From Sideroxydans sp. (GTDB taxonomy: Bacteria > Pseudomonadota > Gammaproteobacteria > Burkholderiales > Gallionellaceae): 64,000 bases of DNA. The stretch is from NCBI GenBank assembly GCA_024636935.1, contig JAGXGC010000011.1, positions 24,511 to 88,510 of the forward strand, written 5' to 3'. Below, in pieces: positions 61,358 through 64,000 of the stretch (the stretch's first letter is position 1; the number at the start of each line of letters is the position of its first letter). The notes beneath the pieces were generated by a model. It made no database searches. It saw only the letters and a program-made list of their open reading frames with translations, and was not told the DNA's origin. The translations under genes and the position numbers were made by a program.

Positions 61358-62746
61358 TCAGGAGAGTAGCTTGCGAGCGCGGGCGATGGCCGCTTCGACT
61401 TGTTGTGGTGCAGTGCCGCCAGTGTGGTTGCGGGCAGCGAGAGAACCTTCAAGTGTCAGCACTGCATAGATGTCTTCACCAATCAGTGTCGAGAACTGAT
61501 GCATTTCATCCAACTTGAGATCGGCCAGATCACAGCCCTTTTTCTCGGCGTAACTTACCGCCAGCGCAACAGCTTCATGTGCATCCCGGAACGGCAAACC
61601 CTTCTTCACCAGATAGTCGGCCAGATCGGTAGCAGTGGCATAGCCCTGTAGTGCGGCGGCACGCATGGCTTCAGGTTTGACAGTGATGCCAGCGATCATG
61701 TCGGCGTAGATGCGTAGGGTCTGGGTGAGCGTATCCACTGTGTCGAACAGCGGTTCTTTGTCTTCCTGATTGTCTTTGTTGTAGGCCAATGGTTGCCCCT
61801 TCATCAAAGTCAGCAGTGCAACCAGATGCCCGTTCACGCGGCCTGTCTTGCCGCGTACCAGTTCCGGCACGTCGGGGTTCTTCTTCTGCGGCATGATGGA
61901 AGAGCCGGTGCAGAAGCGATCGGCAATATCGATGAAGCCGAAACGTGGGCTCATCCACAGGATCAGTTCTTCCGAGAGGCGAGACAGGTGTGTCATCACC
62001 AGTGCGGCAGCCGCAGTGAATTCGATGGCGAAGTCACGGTCGGATACGGCGTCCAGCGAGTTCTGGCACACGGCTTCGAAATTCAGTAGTTCGGCCACGC
62101 GTTCGCGCTTGATGGGGTAACTGGTGCCGGCTAGTGCAGCCGCCCCCAAGGGCAGGCGGTTGACGCGACGACGCGCATCGATGAAACGTTCCGTATCACG
62201 TTGGCACATCTCGAAATAGGCCAGCAGATGATGCGCGAAGCTGACCGGTTGCGCGACTTGCAGATGGGTGAAGCCGGGCATCACGGTGTGCGTGTGATGC
62301 TGTGCCAGATCGAGCAGCGCAGATTGCAGGTTCTTCAACAGACCGACGATAGTATCGATCTCGCTACGCAAATAAAGACGGATGTCGGTGGCGACCTGGT
62401 CGTTGCGCGAGCGTCCGGTATGCAGGCGCTTACCGGCATCGCCGACCAAGGTGGTGAGACGCTTTTCGATATTGAGGTGCACGTCTTCCAGATCGAGCGA
62501 CCACAGGAAGTCGCCTGCGATGATCTCGTTCTCGATCTGCGACAAGCCGCGGCGGATATCCAGCAGGTCTTGTTCGCTGATGATCTGGTTCTCAGCCAGC
62601 ATCTGCGCGTGCGCCAGAGAGCCTTGTATGTCTACTAGTGCTAGGCGCTGATCGAAGTCCACGGAAGCGGTATAACGCTTGACCAGTTCTGCCACCGGTT
62701 CGTTGAAGCGCCCTGACCAGGTTTGATTGTCTTGCATCGTTGCCAT
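61358..62746 (-). CDS. argH: Argininosuccinate lyase
   Basis: The ATG at 62746 gives 462 residues beginning [14 protein letters not shown]. The family signature [12 protein letters not shown] and the substrate loop [18 protein letters not shown] are present. It makes arginine and fumarate. An ATG three codons further in (62737) is an alternative. The gene is divergent from the algZ-like kinase gene, as in Pseudomonas and relatives. Confidence 0.98.
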   Translation of the reverse strand: MATMQDNQTWSGRFNEPVAELVKRYTASVDFDQRLALVDIQGSLAHAQMLAENQIISEQDLLDIRRGLSQIENEIIAGDFLWSLDLEDVHLNIEKRLTTLVGDAGKRLHTGRSRNDQVATDIRLYLRSEIDTIVGLLKNLQSALLDLAQHHTHTVMPGFTHLQVAQPVSFAHHLLAYFEMCQRDTERFIDARRRVNRLPLGAAALAGTSYPIKRERVAELLNFEAVCQNSLDAVSDRDFAIEFTAAAALVMTHLSRLSEELILWMSPRFGFIDIADRFCTGSSIMPQKKNPDVPELVRGKTGRVNGHLVALLTLMKGQPLAYNKDNQEDKEPLFDTVDTLTQTLRIYADMIAGITVKPEAMRAAALQGYATATDLADYLVKKGLPFRDAHEAVALAVSYAEKKGCDLADLKLDEMHQFSTLIGEDIYAVLTLEGSLAARNHTGGTAPQQVEAAIARARKLLS

Positions 62747-62782
62747 GTCTTGTCCAGAATGTGCGGCACTTACGGGGGGTAC

Positions 62783-63814
62783 ATGCCGAGGACACGCAGT
62801 ATAAATCAAAACATTCCACATCGACTGTTGCCTGACTTCCGCAATCTGGGCACGGTGCTGCGTATCGTGCTGCTGGCGAACGCCTTGGCGCTGGTCTGTG
62901 CGCTTACTCAAGTCTCGACTGCCGCTGAGTTATGGCGGCTCATGTTGCTGGATTCTGCGTTGTTGCAGCCCGTGCTATTGAGTGTGCTGCTGGCCTTGTA
63001 TGCATTCAATGAGATATTGCTGCGCTTGTCATACTGGCGGGCAGTGATCGCTGTCATGGTGCTGGCTGCCTGCATCACCTTGTTCTTTTCGCAGATAGGT
63101 GGCGAACTCTTCGCAGGGGTCAATGAATCTGTCTTGTTTCTCAGTATCCGCCGCATGTTGTTGGCGTCTCTGCTCGCATTTGCATTGCTGACATATTTCC
63201 GTTGGCGAGCCATGGCTATGTCCCCTGCCTTGCAGGATGCACGTTTGCAGGCCTTGCAGGCACGTATCCGGCCACATTTTCTGTTCAACAGTATCAATGC
63301 GGTGCTGGCCATCGTGCGTGCTGAACCAAAGCGTGCTGAAGCGGCGCTGGAAGATATGGCCGACCTGTTCCGTATGGCGATGAGTGATGCCCACGATCTG
63401 GTCGCGCTGAAGGACGAAGTCGCATTGGCACAGCGCTACTTAGCACTGGAACAACTGCGCATGGGCGAGCGCCTGAAAGTCAGCTGGAAGATTGAGCACA
63501 TGCCACAACAGGCGCTGATCCCGCCTCTGGTGTTGCAACCGCTACTAGAGAATGCGGTGTATCACGGTATCGAACCGCTGGCGGAGGGCGGCGTCATCGA
63601 CATCGACATTCACGAGAAGTCCGGTCAGCTGCATTTGACTGTGAGCAACCCACTGCCTAGCAGAAAGGTGAAGTCCGAAGGCCATCAACTGGCCTTGTCG
63701 AATATCCGCGAGCGCTTATCACTGCTGTTCGATGTGGAAGCTGAGTACCGTGTGGAACATAACGATGACAGTTATCATGTGTACATCGTTATCCCTTTGC
63801 GCAAACTTGAATAG
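62783..63814 (+). CDS. algZ: AlgZ/FimS-like sensor histidine kinase
   Basis: The ATG follows GGGGGGT and gives 343 residues. Four membrane helices occupy about residues 25-150. The His kinase domain of the LytS type has [20 protein letters not shown] with the phosphoryl His, [20 protein letters not shown] and [10 protein letters not shown]. It pairs with the response regulator directly downstream. Divergent argH supports the algZ name. Confidence 0.88.
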   Translation: MPRTRSINQNIPHRLLPDFRNLGTVLRIVLLANALALVCALTQVSTAAELWRLMLLDSALLQPVLLSVLLALYAFNEILLRLSYWRAVIAVMVLAACITLFFSQIGGELFAGVNESVLFLSIRRMLLASLLAFALLTYFRWRAMAMSPALQDARLQALQARIRPHFLFNSINAVLAIVRAEPKRAEAALEDMADLFRMAMSDAHDLVALKDEVALAQRYLALEQLRMGERLKVSWKIEHMPQQALIPPLVLQPLLENAVYHGIEPLAEGGVIDIDIHEKSGQLHLTVSNPLPSRKVKSEGHQLALSNIRERLSLLFDVEAEYRVEHNDDSYHVYIVIPLRKLE

Positions 63815-63816
63815 TC

Positions 63817-64000
63817 ATGAACGATACCGTGATCCTGCCGCTGACAGTATTCATCGTGGACGATGAGCCGCTGGCGCGCGACTGTGTACGGCTGGTGCTC
63901 CGCGGCGCGCCGGGAGTCGAGCTCCTCGACGACTCTCGCGACGGCGCCGAGGCCGTGCGGGCAATTCGCCGGTTGCAGCCGGACGTGGTCTTTCTAGATG
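63817..64000 (+). CDS. algR: AlgR-like response regulator, N-terminal part
   Basis: The first 61 residues are present before the window ends: FIVDDEPLARDCVRLVL, with acidic residues DD at the receiver pocket, and the phosphoacceptor region begins at VVFLD. The start is 2 bp after the kinase stop. A C-terminal LytTR domain is expected but not seen. The order matches AlgZ/AlgR. Confidence 0.85.
   Translation, partial: MNDTVILPLTVFIVDDEPLARDCVRLVLRGAPGVELLDDSRDGAEAVRAIRRLQPDVVFLD

Noticed and set aside
63890..64000. GC rise at the right end as a transfer signal
   Set aside because: It lies inside a normal AlgR-like receiver frame and is too short to judge.

Overview
The window is a 64 kb piece of a proteobacterial chromosome, most likely a betaproteobacterium of the Nitrosomonadales/Gallionellaceae type. 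The basis is moderate GC, gene orders (hemA-prfA-prmC; argH divergent from an algZ/algR-like pair) and protein character; this is inference, not a database match. Both ends are cut inside genes: rarA at the left and an algR-like regulator at the right.

Layout. 1-8.3 kb: core genes (rarA, serS, a K+ channel, mltF, tRNA-Ser(CGA), dnaE). 8.4-12.8 kb: a 1455-residue CBS/PAS/GGDEF/EAL sensor, followed by a decayed copy of part of itself. 13.0-19.6 kb: a co-directional block of exported proteins (beta-barrel, CsgG/FlgO-like protein, two LPP20-type proteins, a FecR-domain protein, a 50-residue lipoprotein, a transglutaminase-like protease). Four consecutive members share an F/W-x-x-Y/F-R/K helical motif. 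This is the best candidate here for an undescribed system. 19.6-23.4 kb: SulP transporter, glucokinase, a zinc-phospholipase-C-like protein and a MITE-like palindrome.

23.5-35.1 kb: a complete C-P lyase (phosphonate) locus, phnF-D-C-E-G-H-I-J-K-L-M-N-P plus an EamA permease, with two near-identical PhnF-type operators. 35.3-37.5 kb: YkgJ-type protein, PAP2 phosphatase, glycosyltransferase. 37.6-39.0 kb: an AT-rich islet with two unknown overlapping genes, a palindrome and a transposase remnant. 39.0-42.7 kb: dmeF between two copies of a short repeat, two small exported proteins, and an ORF whose C-terminal SEC-C tail is cut off by one in-frame UGA. 42.9-46.9 kb: a YecA/SEC-C protein, a MntA/HepT pair and a tightly coupled four-gene operon led by a J-domain protein.

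47-51.5 kb: dgkA, an OlsB-like and an OlsA/PlsC-like acyltransferase, and an EAL-CBS-GGDEF protein. 51.6-57.9 kb: a CHASE2 adenylate-cyclase-type protein, a giant exported NHL/Fn3/transglutaminase/TPR protein and a small TPR protein. 58-64 kb: hemA, prfA, prmC, argH, algZ-like, algR-like.

Common threads (inference): phosphate and phosphonate acquisition with membrane-lipid remodelling (phn locus, phospholipase-C-like protein, ornithine-lipid-type acyltransferases, PAP2 and glycosyltransferase), c-di-GMP and cAMP-type signalling, and two separate envelope clusters each built around a transglutaminase-like Cys-His protein.
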